A DNA stretch of 64,000 bases, from positions 1-64,000 of the forward strand of contig JAQTLP010000008.1 of NCBI GenBank assembly GCA_028714855.1, given 5' to 3'. Source of the DNA: Phycisphaerae bacterium (GTDB lineage: Bacteria > Planctomycetota > Phycisphaerae > Sedimentisphaerales > Anaerobacaceae). Both the position numbers and the translations under genes were made by a program. The notes under the pieces are model-generated. The model made no database searches. It saw nothing but the letters and a program-made list of their open reading frames with translations, and was not told the DNA's origin. Positions 54,062-63,127 of this stretch are shown here, piece by piece; position 1 is the first letter of the stretch; each line of letters starts with the position of its first letter.

Positions 54062-55246
54062 TCAATCAGTAGAGGACGGTTTCTCTGCTGCAGGAGACGA
54101 CTTTTCTGTAACTGGGGATGGCTTCTCTGTAATTGGAGGCGATTTCTCTGCTTTTTTCAAATAGAACATTCTGCAGGCAATTTTCAGTTTTTCGCCGCCT
54201 TTTATATTTACAAAAAACGTGTCCGTGAAAAATCCATTTTGACCTTTTTCACCGGTCGGAGGTGTTATCTCCAGCTCAAACTTATAGCGATTATTATCAA
54301 CCTTTTCCTGTTTCAAAACCTTTATAGTGCCTTGCTGCGATGACGTCGACTCAATCTCGAATTCATCGTCGTAGTTGTTGATTACCCAGACCTCCCTTGT
54401 CACCGACTTTTCCAAATTGGCCTTGTAGACTATAATCGACGGCGGAGTCACCTTAAACATCGGCAAAACTTCAAAAGGAATAGAAATCATAGGACTTTCC
54501 GGATGAGTAAGGGTAATTTCAAGACGCCCGCCGGATTCTTCCCTCAATTTTTCCACATCGACCTTCGGCTTAAGAACAAATTCCGTCGCTCTCACCGGAG
54601 AACTATAATCAGCAGTAATAGCCCTTTCGAGCGGTTTAAGCCGCCCAACCGACTTGACCTCTTTTATCGAAAACGGCTGGCCGTCAAGACTTTTAATCGT
54701 AATCGCCGGGCAGCCGGCGTTCTCCTTGTTAAGGACAAGGTCAAGTTTCTTCGGGAGGAAGCTAATTTTCGATACAACCTCGGCCGTTATGATTAATTCG
54801 ACCCTGGGATTTGCCTGGTCGTTACTGGACACATGCAGAGTTTTCCTTACCGACCCTGTCTGAGAGCTTGCATGATATTCCACTTTCAAGGTCCCTGTTT
54901 CGTTCGGTGCGTATTCCTTTTTCTCCAGCGTATATGGCGTGCAGCCGCAGGTCTTGCTAACCTCTGTTATTTTCAACAAGCCTTTCCCTGTATTTGTAAA
55001 TTTAAACTCACAAACATTTTTCGACCCCGGGGCGATGTTTCCGAAATCGTTAACCACGTTTTCAAACGTAATTGCCGGCTTATCTTTAACAGCCGCAGGA
55101 GTGCTTTCGTCCTTTGCAGAACCAGCCGCCGTTGCTGGCGTTTTTAACTCGGTTTTAGATTCCTCTGCCGCCACGGCCCAGCTAATCTGCAAAAAGCAGA
55201 CAGAAACAACCATAATGACAGTTAAAATCAACCAATTGCGTTTCAT
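54062..55246 (-). CDS. DUF1573-domain exported protein
   Basis: A 394-residue exported protein. Start ATG at 55246 with GAGATGAGA upstream; an in-frame TTG at 55264 is less likely. The signal peptide spans about 1-27. Residues 60-145 form a DUF1573 domain, an immunoglobulin-like fold, with the core FENVVNDFGNI, FKFTNTGKGLL and the marker KTCGCTPY (Cys100, Cys102). A second, diverged Ig-like region continues to about 370. The tail is Pro/Ser/Glu-rich with three near-copies of ITEKPSP. DUF1573 is common in Bacteroidetes and Planctomycetes and its role is not known. The cysteine pair could be a substrate of the adjacent MauE-thioredoxin protein. Confidence 0.8.
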   Translation of the reverse strand: MKRNWLILTVIMVVSVCFLQISWAVAAEESKTELKTPATAAGSAKDESTPAAVKDKPAITFENVVNDFGNIAPGSKNVCEFKFTNTGKGLLKITEVSKTCGCTPYTLEKKEYAPNETGTLKVEYHASSQTGSVRKTLHVSSNDQANPRVELIITAEVVSKISFLPKKLDLVLNKENAGCPAITIKSLDGQPFSIKEVKSVGRLKPLERAITADYSSPVRATEFVLKPKVDVEKLREESGGRLEITLTHPESPMISIPFEVLPMFKVTPPSIIVYKANLEKSVTREVWVINNYDDEFEIESTSSQQGTIKVLKQEKVDNNRYKFELEITPPTGEKGQNGFFTDTFFVNIKGGEKLKIACRMFYLKKAEKSPPITEKPSPVTEKSSPAAEKPSSTD

Positions 55247-55303
55247 AATTCTCATCTCCAACAAGATTACGATATAAATTACAATTCGTTCGCGGAAACG
55301 CTT

Positions 55304-55332
55304 ATTCTAATAGAAAAAATATCATTAAGCAA
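55304..55332 (-). promoter_or_regulatory. Promoter for the DUF1573 - T2SS run
   Basis: On the minus strand TTGCTT (55332-55327), a 17-base spacer and TAGAAT (55309-55304). If there is no internal promoter it would serve a 13-gene transcript ending near 39454. Confidence 0.5.
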
Positions 55333-55390
55333 GAAATTTTTGATTAGATACCACAAGGAAGCACCGGGATTTCAACTGGTCAAATATAAC

Positions 55391-55419
55391 TTTACAGCCG
55401 ATATTTCAAGTATTACTAT
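55391..55419 (+). promoter_or_regulatory. Promoter for the polysaccharide operon
   Basis: TTTACA (55391-55396), a 17-base spacer and TACTAT (55414-55419). Transcription would begin near 55426, just before the hairpin at 55430. Confidence 0.6.
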
Positions 55420-55429
55420 GATGTGGATT

Positions 55430-55474
55430 GACTCGCCACACCTGCCTCCATAGGGGGCGAAGTGTGCCGTAGTC
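55430..55474 (+). promoter_or_regulatory. Strong 5' leader hairpin of the polysaccharide operon
   Basis: Three nested paired segments fold into one hairpin: GACT (55430-55433) with AGTC (55471-55474), CACAC (55437-55441) with GTGTG (55462-55466), and GCCTCC (55444-55449) with GGGGGC (55453-55458) around an ATA loop. It starts a few bases after the predicted transcription start and ends before the ribosome binding site AGGAA. It may protect the 5' end or be a regulatory RNA or protein site. Confidence 0.6.
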
Positions 55475-55489
55475 AGACAGGAACAGATT

Positions 55490-57109
55490 ATGACAAAAGA
55501 GGTTGACTTAAACCATACAAACAAAACGCTTAATTTCTGGTTCTGCGCGGGACTTATTATAATATTGTTTGTTTCAATAATAGCTCGCGATATAGCCCGG
55601 CCGTTCTACGGCCTCCACAGCTGGGCGCAAGCCAGCGGTGCATGGGCGGCACGCTCTCATGTTAGATACGGCCTTTCTTATACAAAAGGCATCTCTACCT
55701 GGGCGGTCGGTTATCCGCCTAAAGCAGCCCCTCAACGATACTGGGACCACCCCCAGCTAAACGTCCTGATAGCGGCAGGCTGTATGGAGATATTTGGAAT
55801 AAACGAATGGGCACCAGGAATCGGCGTTATAACCGTAGATATCCTTGCGCTGCTTATCTTTATATTTATGATACGGGATATATCCAGCGACCTAGTGGCG
55901 ATTATCTCAGGAACTATATATATATTGTTCCCGCTTACAAGTTATTTTGGCATGGGCAGCTGGGGACCAATGCTCGGCTACCTGTCTATGTGGCTTTATC
56001 TGATAATAGCAGGTTATACCGCCAGAAGTCCCAAAAGATTTCATTATATCTGTCTGGCCGTTGCGCTATTTTTGGGAATACAATTCGACTGGGTCGTCTT
56101 TTTCTTCGCAATGGGCATCGGCGTACACTGTGTTCTGGTCTGCCTTATAAAAAGGAAACCGTTCAACTGGCCTTTGCTGATAATACTCGCCGCTGCCCCG
56201 GCGTGTAGTATGCTCTTAAACTTTATAATTATGGCGGCAGGTTACAACTGGGACGCGGGCAAAATAATGGAGCTGTATAAATGGCGGTCCGCTAAAGGCG
56301 AAATGCCTGCCTTCGAATGGAACAAATGGTTCGCACAATTATGGGTATTCGCAGCAACCAACTTTACAATTCCGGCGATTGTCGCGGCAATCGCTTACCT
56401 GACGATAGGACAACTTTTTGTTTTTGCGACCCCGAAGGACAAGACCGGAAAAAGGGCCTTACAATTCCCGTGCTTCTGGCTGTTCTTCTTAATACCTTTT
56501 TTCCAGCTTTTTATTCTCAGAGGCTGTCTCTGGAAACATCAGACGTGGGAACGGCCGTTGGCCCCGCTAATCGCTATCGGTTCAGCACTCGCGATACTTA
56601 CGATTGGAGACAATCTTAAAAAAATCCACAGGTTCTTTGCATTTGCCGCGGAAGGATTACTTGCAATCATACTTTTGATTAGCTGCCTCGTCGGTGCACA
56701 TTATTATTACTCCATCAGGTGGCAGCCGGAAGCAAAAATAAAAATGTTCAAAATACTTAACAAAGCAATTCCGCCGGACAAAGCCCTTTTGAGTTTTGAG
56801 GACTTTATAGTAAACCAGCACGAGTCTAAAGGCGGATTCATTCGACCTGAAATCGCCTGGTATCTCGACAGAAACATCGTGCAGGCAACAACCTTCCAGC
56901 GGGTTCAGGAGCTTGCCAAAACCGGTGAATACTCTTACTATCTTGTGCCGTATCACCCGAATCTGGCAGAACTGATTAACCAGCTTCAGCAGACATACAA
57001 ATACGAATATGTCCCCGGCGACTCGGGTGAAACAACCAAGGATGGTAATTTTCTCAAAGCCAGCATGTACCCTTATATGATTTTCGACCTGTCAAGTAAA
57101 GTGCAATAG
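55490..57109 (+). CDS. GT-C (ArnT/PMT-like) membrane glycosyltransferase
   Basis: A 539-residue membrane protein with about eleven hydrophobic helices followed by a soluble domain of some 130 residues. That is the plan of GT-C enzymes of the PMT/ArnT group, which transfer sugars from polyprenyl-phosphate donors on the outer face of the membrane. The first periplasmic loop, ARPFYGLHSWAQASG, and the later YWDHPQLNVLIA are typical blocks. It is the first gene of a five-gene plus-strand set for surface polysaccharide or protein glycosylation. Sugar and acceptor are unknown. The start follows AGGAACAG. Confidence 0.75.
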   Translation: MTKEVDLNHTNKTLNFWFCAGLIIILFVSIIARDIARPFYGLHSWAQASGAWAARSHVRYGLSYTKGISTWAVGYPPKAAPQRYWDHPQLNVLIAAGCMEIFGINEWAPGIGVITVDILALLIFIFMIRDISSDLVAIISGTIYILFPLTSYFGMGSWGPMLGYLSMWLYLIIAGYTARSPKRFHYICLAVALFLGIQFDWVVFFFAMGIGVHCVLVCLIKRKPFNWPLLIILAAAPACSMLLNFIIMAAGYNWDAGKIMELYKWRSAKGEMPAFEWNKWFAQLWVFAATNFTIPAIVAAIAYLTIGQLFVFATPKDKTGKRALQFPCFWLFFLIPFFQLFILRGCLWKHQTWERPLAPLIAIGSALAILTIGDNLKKIHRFFAFAAEGLLAIILLISCLVGAHYYYSIRWQPEAKIKMFKILNKAIPPDKALLSFEDFIVNQHESKGGFIRPEIAWYLDRNIVQATTFQRVQELAKTGEYSYYLVPYHPNLAELINQLQQTYKYEYVPGDSGETTKDGNFLKASMYPYMIFDLSSKVQ

Positions 57110-57136
57110 ACGTTAATCAGGAAATCAATCTTTATT

Positions 57137-58120
57137 ATGAGCAGACACTTCGGCTTAAAACAGATTAAGACACTTCTGAGAATCGTGATTGTTGCTGCCT
57201 GTATCGTATACATCGCCAACTTCTTCTACACCAATCGCGATTCTTTGAGCATCGTTATCAGGATAAACTTTATAACGCTGTCTGCTCTGGTACTGCTTTG
57301 GCTGGGTTACATGCTGATTCATAACTGGAGATTACAGCTCATATTACAAAAATGCAGCGGCCGAAAAATCGCATTCTGGCAATGGTTCAAAATCCTTATC
57401 ATGGGCAACTTCCTGAACCTGGTATTCTCACAGCTCGGCAATGTTTACCGAGGCGTAAAGTTAAAAAAAGAACATAATATTTCTTACACAAGCTACATCG
57501 CCAGTTTCGCCTCGTTCGCGTGGATGAACACCTGCATGAATTTGGTTTTGGCTATCGTGACTATTTTGTTAATCGAACCGAATTTAAAGATAGGGCTGTT
57601 TTCCGCTTCTTCCCTTCTGGTTATCATCTGTGCTATTATAATTATCCTGCCCATTACGGCCTTGTTTTTCTTAAGATTTATCCGTTTTAAAAATCATTAT
57701 CTCGACTGGACAAAATTAAAACTGTCTGAAGTTCTGACTACCACCCTCGATAACATTAAAGACATCTCTTTTCTGCTCAAAATAATACTGCTCAGCATTG
57801 TGGCTTTTATCGTTACAGTTTTTTCTTACTATATTCTTTTCGCAGGCTTTGATATGCGACTGTCCCTGCCAATCTTGGCCGTTTTCTGCACCCTTCTGCA
57901 ACTCAGCACACTCTTCGTCATTACTCCCGGCAATATCGGCATACAGGAAATCGCCTTCGGTTTCATAAGCCAGCAATTCGGCATCGGCATGGCAGAAGGA
58001 ATCCTGGTCTCCTTTGTCAGCAGAATATTAAGCACCGCTTTGGTCATTCTTCTGGGAGTATTGTTAGGCGGGATAAATGTTATTAAATATCGCAACAAAT
58101 ACGTCGAGCTTAATCATTGA
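57137..58120 (+). CDS. Flippase-like (UPF0104/LPG synthase TM-domain) protein
   Basis: A 327-residue protein with about eight membrane helices, matching the lysylphosphatidylglycerol synthase transmembrane region/AglD-like UPF0104 family. The family pattern is visible as GNFLNLVFSQLGNVYRGVKL near residue 92 and TPGNIGIQEIAFGF near 262. Members in polysaccharide clusters are thought to move or handle lipid-linked sugars; no soluble aminoacyl-transferase domain is present. It begins 27 bases after the GT-C gene in the same operon. Confidence 0.75.
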   Translation: MSRHFGLKQIKTLLRIVIVAACIVYIANFFYTNRDSLSIVIRINFITLSALVLLWLGYMLIHNWRLQLILQKCSGRKIAFWQWFKILIMGNFLNLVFSQLGNVYRGVKLKKEHNISYTSYIASFASFAWMNTCMNLVLAIVTILLIEPNLKIGLFSASSLLVIICAIIIILPITALFFLRFIRFKNHYLDWTKLKLSEVLTTTLDNIKDISFLLKIILLSIVAFIVTVFSYYILFAGFDMRLSLPILAVFCTLLQLSTLFVITPGNIGIQEIAFGFISQQFGIGMAEGILVSFVSRILSTALVILLGVLLGGINVIKYRNKYVELNH

Positions 58121-58160
58121 ACTTCGGCGGATTTAAACGATATTATGAAAGAAAGGCAAT

Positions 58161-58808
58161 ATGCTGGAAAAAATAAATAATTATTTCAGCAATATAAGAT
58201 GGGACATCATTAATCTTATACCTGCCGGTAAAAACAAGATATTGGAAATCGGATGCGGCACAGGCAATACGGGTAAAGTCTTAAAGGAACAGGGCAAAGC
58301 CTTGGAAGTTATAGGTATAGAAAAAATCCCCCAAGCAGCAGAATCGGCGAAGAAAAACCTTAACTCGGTTATAACCGCCGATATTGAAACCGTCGAAATG
58401 CCGTTCGATAAAGGATATTTCGATTATATTATAGCAGCCGATATCCTGGAACACCTCTACAACCCGTGGCTGACTATAAGCAATCTAAAAAAATATATCA
58501 AAAAAGATGGTTTCATAATAACCAGTATTCCAAATATAAGACACTGGCGAATCGTGCGGGAGCTTATCCTCAAAGGAAACTGGACTTACAATAATGCCGG
58601 CCTGCTCGACGACACCCATATAAGGTTTTTCACAAAAAAAACTATGATGAAAATGATTCAATCCGCAGGTTTCACAATAAACCTTATCATCCCAAAATTT
58701 AAGCTGGAGCCCGCAAACCGCTATAACATACTGAACAATCTCACATTACACCTGTTGGAAGAATTCTGGGCGCAACAATATATAATTATGGCAAGAAAAA
58801 ATGATTGA
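58161..58808 (+). CDS. Class I SAM-dependent methyltransferase
   Basis: A 215-residue methyltransferase. Motif I ILEIGCGTGNTGKV (about 29-42) binds SAM, with the acidic residue of motif II in VIGIEK. AADILEHLYNPW (about 94-105) is the post-motif typical of small-molecule and sugar methyltransferases in O-antigen clusters. It follows the flippase-like gene by 40 bases and overlaps the next glycosyltransferase by eight bases. It probably methylates a sugar or lipid-linked intermediate; the target cannot be inferred. Confidence 0.85.
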   Translation: MLEKINNYFSNIRWDIINLIPAGKNKILEIGCGTGNTGKVLKEQGKALEVIGIEKIPQAAESAKKNLNSVITADIETVEMPFDKGYFDYIIAADILEHLYNPWLTISNLKKYIKKDGFIITSIPNIRHWRIVRELILKGNWTYNNAGLLDDTHIRFFTKKTMMKMIQSAGFTINLIIPKFKLEPANRYNILNNLTLHLLEEFWAQQYIIMARKND

Positions 58809-59634
58809 TATTCTTCTGGCAACTTACAACGGAGAAAAATATTTAACTCAGCAGATAGACTCCATCGTCGCACAAACCTATAAAGATTGGCAGCTATTGA
58901 TAAGGGACGACCTTTCCACCGACAACACGGTAAACATCATAAAAAATTATACCCGCAGATGCCCTGATAAAATACGACTGATTGAAGATAGTAAGGGACA
59001 TTTAGGACTTGTCCGTAATTTTGAAGCATTACTCGAATCCTCACAAAGCGAATTCATTATGTTCTGCGACCAGGACGATATCTGGCTGCCGAATAAAATC
59101 GAGCTGACTCTAAATGCAATGGAAGCTGCAGGAAAAACCCAGCCGAATACACCTTTACTTATCCACACGGACTTAAAAGTGGTTGATGAGACGCTCACGC
59201 CAATTGCAGAATCGTTCTGGAAACTTCACAGAATATCGCCGGAGAACGACTGTCAGCTCAAAAAAATCATTTATCGAAACATCGTTACCGGCTGCACGGT
59301 TATGATAAATAAAAAAGCAAAAGAGATTTCAATGCCTTTTTCGCCGGAAGCCAGGATACATGACTGGTGGATTGCCCTTAACGTTGTAAAAAATGGAAAA
59401 ATCATCCACGTGACAACGACTACTGTTCTGTATCGCCAACATACCGCTAATATTATTGGTGCAAAAAAACCGCTAAAAGAAGATATGCTTCTTTTGCCCC
59501 AAAAATTTATCCGCGCAAAAAGATTTCTGCTGTCCGATTATAGAATGGCAAAAAAAATTGTGCCGGATATCAGTCTCGCACAATGGTTGTTAAAAAATAT
59601 CGCCCTTTCTTTCGGCCGTCGCTTCAGACTGTAA
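58801..59634 (+). CDS. Family 2 glycosyltransferase (rhamnosyltransferase-like)
   Basis: A 277-residue GT-A enzyme. The N-terminal ILLATYNGEKYLTQQIDSI and the DDLSTDNT block bind the nucleotide sugar. FCDQDDIW (about 83-90) is the DxD metal site. The form LATYNGEKYL with DQDDIW is common in dTDP-rhamnosyl-type transferases, but the donor is not certain. No membrane helix is present, so it acts on the inner face of the membrane. The start lies within the end of the methyltransferase gene, showing translational coupling. Confidence 0.88.
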   Translation: MIDILLATYNGEKYLTQQIDSIVAQTYKDWQLLIRDDLSTDNTVNIIKNYTRRCPDKIRLIEDSKGHLGLVRNFEALLESSQSEFIMFCDQDDIWLPNKIELTLNAMEAAGKTQPNTPLLIHTDLKVVDETLTPIAESFWKLHRISPENDCQLKKIIYRNIVTGCTVMINKKAKEISMPFSPEARIHDWWIALNVVKNGKIIHVTTTTVLYRQHTANIIGAKKPLKEDMLLLPQKFIRAKRFLLSDYRMAKKIVPDISLAQWLLKNIALSFGRRFRL

Positions 59635-59752
59635 ATATTCGATTAAGATTGACTTTTTTGACCACGGAAAATACTTGGTTAACCGCCCTTTTTGGCTTAT
59701 CATTATGGCTTAAATAAAACCATAATTTAAATAGTGTTAAAACTGAAATAAA

Positions 59753-60652
59753 ATGCCAATTTCTAATGACCTGATTACTATTGCCGCGGTTAATTGGTAT
59801 TCCTGCGCCTATTTAGAGAAATTACTAAATAACTTACTCGATAAGGCCGGTATCCCCGACAGATTACGTTTTGTCATCGTTGATAACACCAATAGCAAAG
59901 ACGAAACCATCGAAAAACTGAAAGAAAAATTTCAAACCGTTACCATAATCAAAAACGACCCCGGCAGTCTTAAAGGTTCGCCTGCACACGCTCACGGCCT
60001 CAATGTCGTAATGAAAAATATCAAAACGCCGTATGCTTTAATCCTTGACCCGGATGTTCATATCCTCAAAAAAAACTGGGACGTCTTTTTGACAAACTTA
60101 ATAAATCAAAATAATATTTTTACTCTTGGCGTCAGTTACCCGCCATGGAAGCTGGGGATGTATCATAATTTTCCTAATCCTGTTTTTTGTTTTTTCGAAA
60201 CGAAGCGGCATTTCGAATTCGCACCAGATTGGTCAGCTTATGACGTAAACAAATTTACTATTTACTGGGATTTTGTCAGGAGGAATTTTTTGCGCCTTGG
60301 CACCTATATCAACAGGAGGCGTTTCGAAAACTCAAAGTTTATAAGAATGGTTTGGCCATGTATCGAAAAAATCGTCGGACTTTGCAGCAGGGACACCGGC
60401 TGGAGAAGGGCACAAAAGGCAAAGAAGTCTAAAGTAAAAACAATAATATTCGAAGCTAAAGTGGTCCCTTCGGAAGAATTCAAGCCGGACGACCCGTATT
60501 CAAATATGGCAAAATACTTCGAATTATATTACTACCAAAATGAACCTATACTCGCCCATAAAGCCTCTACTAATTCTCCGGTTTTTAAAACTGATAAATC
60601 AAGCGATAAGGACATGTGGGAAAAATGCATAGCGCAAATCGAAAAACAGTAA
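59753..60652 (+). CDS. Family 2 glycosyltransferase-like protein
   Basis: A 299-residue protein with a GT2-like core. ITIAAVNWYS replaces the usual opening, VIVDNTNSKDETI is the sugar-nucleotide loop, and LILDPDVHIL (about 102-111) carries a DxD-type site. The C-terminal part (about 190-299) is basic and lacks helices. No ribosome binding site precedes the ATG at 59753, and the 118-base gap before it is the largest in this run, so it may have its own weak promoter. It converges with the DUF354 gene 30 bases away. Confidence 0.72.
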   Translation: MPISNDLITIAAVNWYSCAYLEKLLNNLLDKAGIPDRLRFVIVDNTNSKDETIEKLKEKFQTVTIIKNDPGSLKGSPAHAHGLNVVMKNIKTPYALILDPDVHILKKNWDVFLTNLINQNNIFTLGVSYPPWKLGMYHNFPNPVFCFFETKRHFEFAPDWSAYDVNKFTIYWDFVRRNFLRLGTYINRRRFENSKFIRMVWPCIEKIVGLCSRDTGWRRAQKAKKSKVKTIIFEAKVVPSEEFKPDDPYSNMAKYFELYYYQNEPILAHKASTNSPVFKTDKSSDKDMWEKCIAQIEKQ

Positions 60653-60682
60653 ATTTCCCCCCGACAATCCGCTCACAATCAA

Positions 60683-61714
60683 TTAAAGATTGCCTTTATG
60701 CAGTTGTTCGATGGTTTCGACTATATATGCGGTAACATCAATCTTTTCACTCAACAGTTTCTGTTGGGCAACTTTACATCTTTCTTTGACATTTTGACCC
60801 GTTAGAAATTCAACGCACAATTTCAAGGCCTCATTCGTATCTGTGGTCTGTTTAAGCAGGCCGTACTTCTCGTGCATATCGATATAACCGAGTCGGAGCG
60901 TATTGACATAAACCGCAGGTACGCCGAGTATCGCAGATTCGCTGGCCATTGTCGCGCCCTCACCAACGTACAACGAAGCAAAGGCCATTACGTGATGAAC
61001 TAAATGCGGCGGCACATTCAACTGGTAAGGCACAAGTTCTGTCGGCAGTTGCGCCTCCGAACTGATATAAGGCCGGGCGTATTTCGAGATTTCTTTTATG
61101 AAATTCAGCTTTTGTTTATCCGCGATTCCATGCTGACCGATATCGTGCGAAGCCCTCCACGAAACAAAACGAATTATGCAGTATTTTTCCGAAATGTCTA
61201 TACCGAACTTTTTGGCAATCTCCCTGTCAGGCGTGAACCGTTTTGGATGCAGATATGCAAGCTCGTGACAACCTTCATACCTGATTTGCTTCTTGCCCAA
61301 ATCCGATGTAAAACAGCTCGGCGTCATAATTTTCGTCGCGAACGGTTTATATAACGCAATCTGACCGGTCGCATGTTCGGTATCATCGAGAATGAGCGTC
61401 TTTTTTCTGCACAGAAAACCGGCATGAGCTATCCTGCAGGACGCTAATCCGGTCAAAATATCCGGTTTATGCTGAAGCACCACTTTGACCATTCGGCAGT
61501 CCAATATCGGTAAATTGATTAACTTCTTCGCAAGGCTGTCTCCGTACGTCCCCATCTTGATGTAATCGAACCCGTAGGCATCGAGCAGTTTATAAGACAA
61601 ATCCTTTTGGCTGGCGGTTATAATCACATCGTGCCCGCGCTTTCGAAGCTCCGATATGGCATACTTAAACAAATGAACATGAGCAGGATGATTAATATCA
61701 ACAAGTATTTTCAT
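60683..61714 (-). CDS. DUF354 protein (UDP-GlcNAc epimerase/GT-B-like fold)
   Basis: A 343-residue protein of the DUF354 family, predicted to have the GT-B fold seen in UDP-GlcNAc 2-epimerases and some glycosyltransferases. The opening, MKILVDINHPAHVHLFK, is the family signature. A late GEGATMASESAILGVPAVYV block corresponds to the nucleotide-sugar site of GT-B enzymes. It is often found in surface-polysaccharide clusters, but no reaction is firmly known. The start overlaps the end of the HisF2 gene by 17 bases, so it is part of the same operon. Confidence 0.78.
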   Translation of the reverse strand: MKILVDINHPAHVHLFKYAISELRKRGHDVIITASQKDLSYKLLDAYGFDYIKMGTYGDSLAKKLINLPILDCRMVKVVLQHKPDILTGLASCRIAHAGFLCRKKTLILDDTEHATGQIALYKPFATKIMTPSCFTSDLGKKQIRYEGCHELAYLHPKRFTPDREIAKKFGIDISEKYCIIRFVSWRASHDIGQHGIADKQKLNFIKEISKYARPYISSEAQLPTELVPYQLNVPPHLVHHVMAFASLYVGEGATMASESAILGVPAVYVNTLRLGYIDMHEKYGLLKQTTDTNEALKLCVEFLTGQNVKERCKVAQQKLLSEKIDVTAYIVETIEQLHKGNL

Positions 61715-62480
61715 CGTTAAAAACCAAAAAATGTTTTATCTCTTCTTCCTCAGGATAATTAATTAATACTGCTCTTCTTGGACCATGAAATACAAACATA
61801 CTCCCGGCGGCAACAGCAGATGCATGTCCATTAACAATTGCCTCTTTAAAATCATTTAGTGAACCGGCTCCGCCAAGGGCTACTACGGGTATTTGTACAG
61901 CTTCTGAAACTTTTCTGATTAAATCGATATCGTAACCGGCCATTGTACCTTCTCTGTCGATAGAATTAATTATAATTTCTCCGGCGCCCAATTGTTCCAT
62001 TTTTTTTGCGTGTTCAACCGGCTCAAGCTGTGTCTTTTTCTTGCCGCTGTTAATATACACCTTGTTTTTCTTCCAGATATCTTTTTTAACATCAATAGAT
62101 ACAATAATACTCTGATTCCCAAAATTATCCGATGCTTCCCTGATTAAATTTGGATTTGTAACTGATGAAGTATTAATAATAACTTTTTCAGCGCCTATTT
62201 TTAATATCTGTCTTATTTCATCTAAATTTTTAATCCCTCCCCCTACGGCAAACGGCATAAATGCCTCCTCAGCAATTTTCTCAACCAGGTCAAGCGGCAA
62301 AAGCCTGTTCTCATTAGTTGCGGTAATATCTAAAAAGACCAACTCGTCCGCCTCCAGATCATTGAAAATCTTTATTGCGTTCATAGGGTCCCCTATATAA
62401 GTGGGACTTTTGAACTTGACCGTTTTAACTAATCCTTTATTCTTCAGTAATAAACAGGGAATCACTCGCGGACGGAACAT
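61698..62480 (-). CDS. HisF2-type subunit of sugar amidation complex
   Basis: A 260-residue TIM-barrel protein closely like HisF, the cyclase part of imidazole-glycerol phosphate synthase. Loops such as VGGGIKNL, VSIDVKK and SIDREGTMAGYD are kept. The catalytic Asp near residue 11 (CLDV in true HisF) is replaced (CLLL), so the cyclase step is probably lost. Neighbours are HisH2 and an N-acetyl sugar amidotransferase; such HisF2 proteins are thought to channel ammonia for acetamidino sugar formation. No other his gene is present, which supports the non-histidine role. Confidence 0.85.
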   Translation of the reverse strand: MFRPRVIPCLLLKNKGLVKTVKFKSPTYIGDPMNAIKIFNDLEADELVFLDITATNENRLLPLDLVEKIAEEAFMPFAVGGGIKNLDEIRQILKIGAEKVIINTSSVTNPNLIREASDNFGNQSIIVSIDVKKDIWKKNKVYINSGKKKTQLEPVEHAKKMEQLGAGEIIINSIDREGTMAGYDIDLIRKVSEAVQIPVVALGGAGSLNDFKEAIVNGHASAVAAGSMFVFHGPRRAVLINYPEEEEIKHFLVFNDENTC

Positions 62481-62508
62481 AAAATAAAATCTCTAAAAGG
62501 TTATAAAT

Positions 62509-63126
62509 CTATGTTTTTTCAACAAAGTTTCCTAAAATCTTAAGGCCGTTTTTATGACTTTTTTCCGGATGAAATTGCGTACCGTAAATATTATCCTTCT
62601 GTATAGATGATACAAACCTGATACTATATTCTGTCGTGGAGCTTATATCATCTTTTTTATCGGCGCAAACATGAAAAGAATGGACAAAATAAAATAAAGC
62701 ATCTTTTTCCAAACCGTCATATAAAATACACTCCTTTTCCGGTCTTATAGTATTCCAGCCCATGTGAGGTATTTTATAAATGGAATTGGATGTGTTAAAA
62801 TCGAACCTTACTGTCCCGGCATCCAGCCATCCAAAACCTTCGCAATCTCCTTCCTCGCTATGTTTCGTAAACAATTGCATGCCAAGGCATATACCTAAAA
62901 TCGGAGTTTTTTGTGAAAGAACCTTCTCATTCAAAATATCAATGAGGTTCCGCTTTTTCAGCTTGTCCATTCCGTTCCTGAAATGCCCCACGCCGGGCAG
63001 TATCAATTTACCGGCATTCTTTATGTCCTCTATTTTTGACGAAACTATGGCGTCGGCATTAATTCTTTTAAATGCTTTTAATACAGACCAAAGATTCCCC
63101 ATTTCATAGTCAACGATAACTATCAT
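62509..63126 (-). CDS. HisH2-type glutamine amidotransferase
   Basis: A 205-residue class I glutamine amidotransferase that releases ammonia from glutamine. The triad is visible: Cys80 in GICLGMQLF, and His186 and Glu188 in GTQFHPEKS. It is a HisH paralogue of normal length. It lies one base after the amidotransferase gene and 28 before hisF2, the fixed order of the sugar amidation set (WbpG, HisH2, HisF2 in Pseudomonas-type O antigens). Confidence 0.88.
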   Translation of the reverse strand: MIVIVDYEMGNLWSVLKAFKRINADAIVSSKIEDIKNAGKLILPGVGHFRNGMDKLKKRNLIDILNEKVLSQKTPILGICLGMQLFTKHSEEGDCEGFGWLDAGTVRFDFNTSNSIYKIPHMGWNTIRPEKECILYDGLEKDALFYFVHSFHVCADKKDDISSTTEYSIRFVSSIQKDNIYGTQFHPEKSHKNGLKILGNFVEKT

Positions 63127-63127
63127 T

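Noticed and set aside
61698-63126. Histidine biosynthesis genes hisF/hisH
   Set aside because: No other his genes, loss of the cyclase aspartate, and linkage to an N-acetyl sugar amidotransferase point to sugar amidation.
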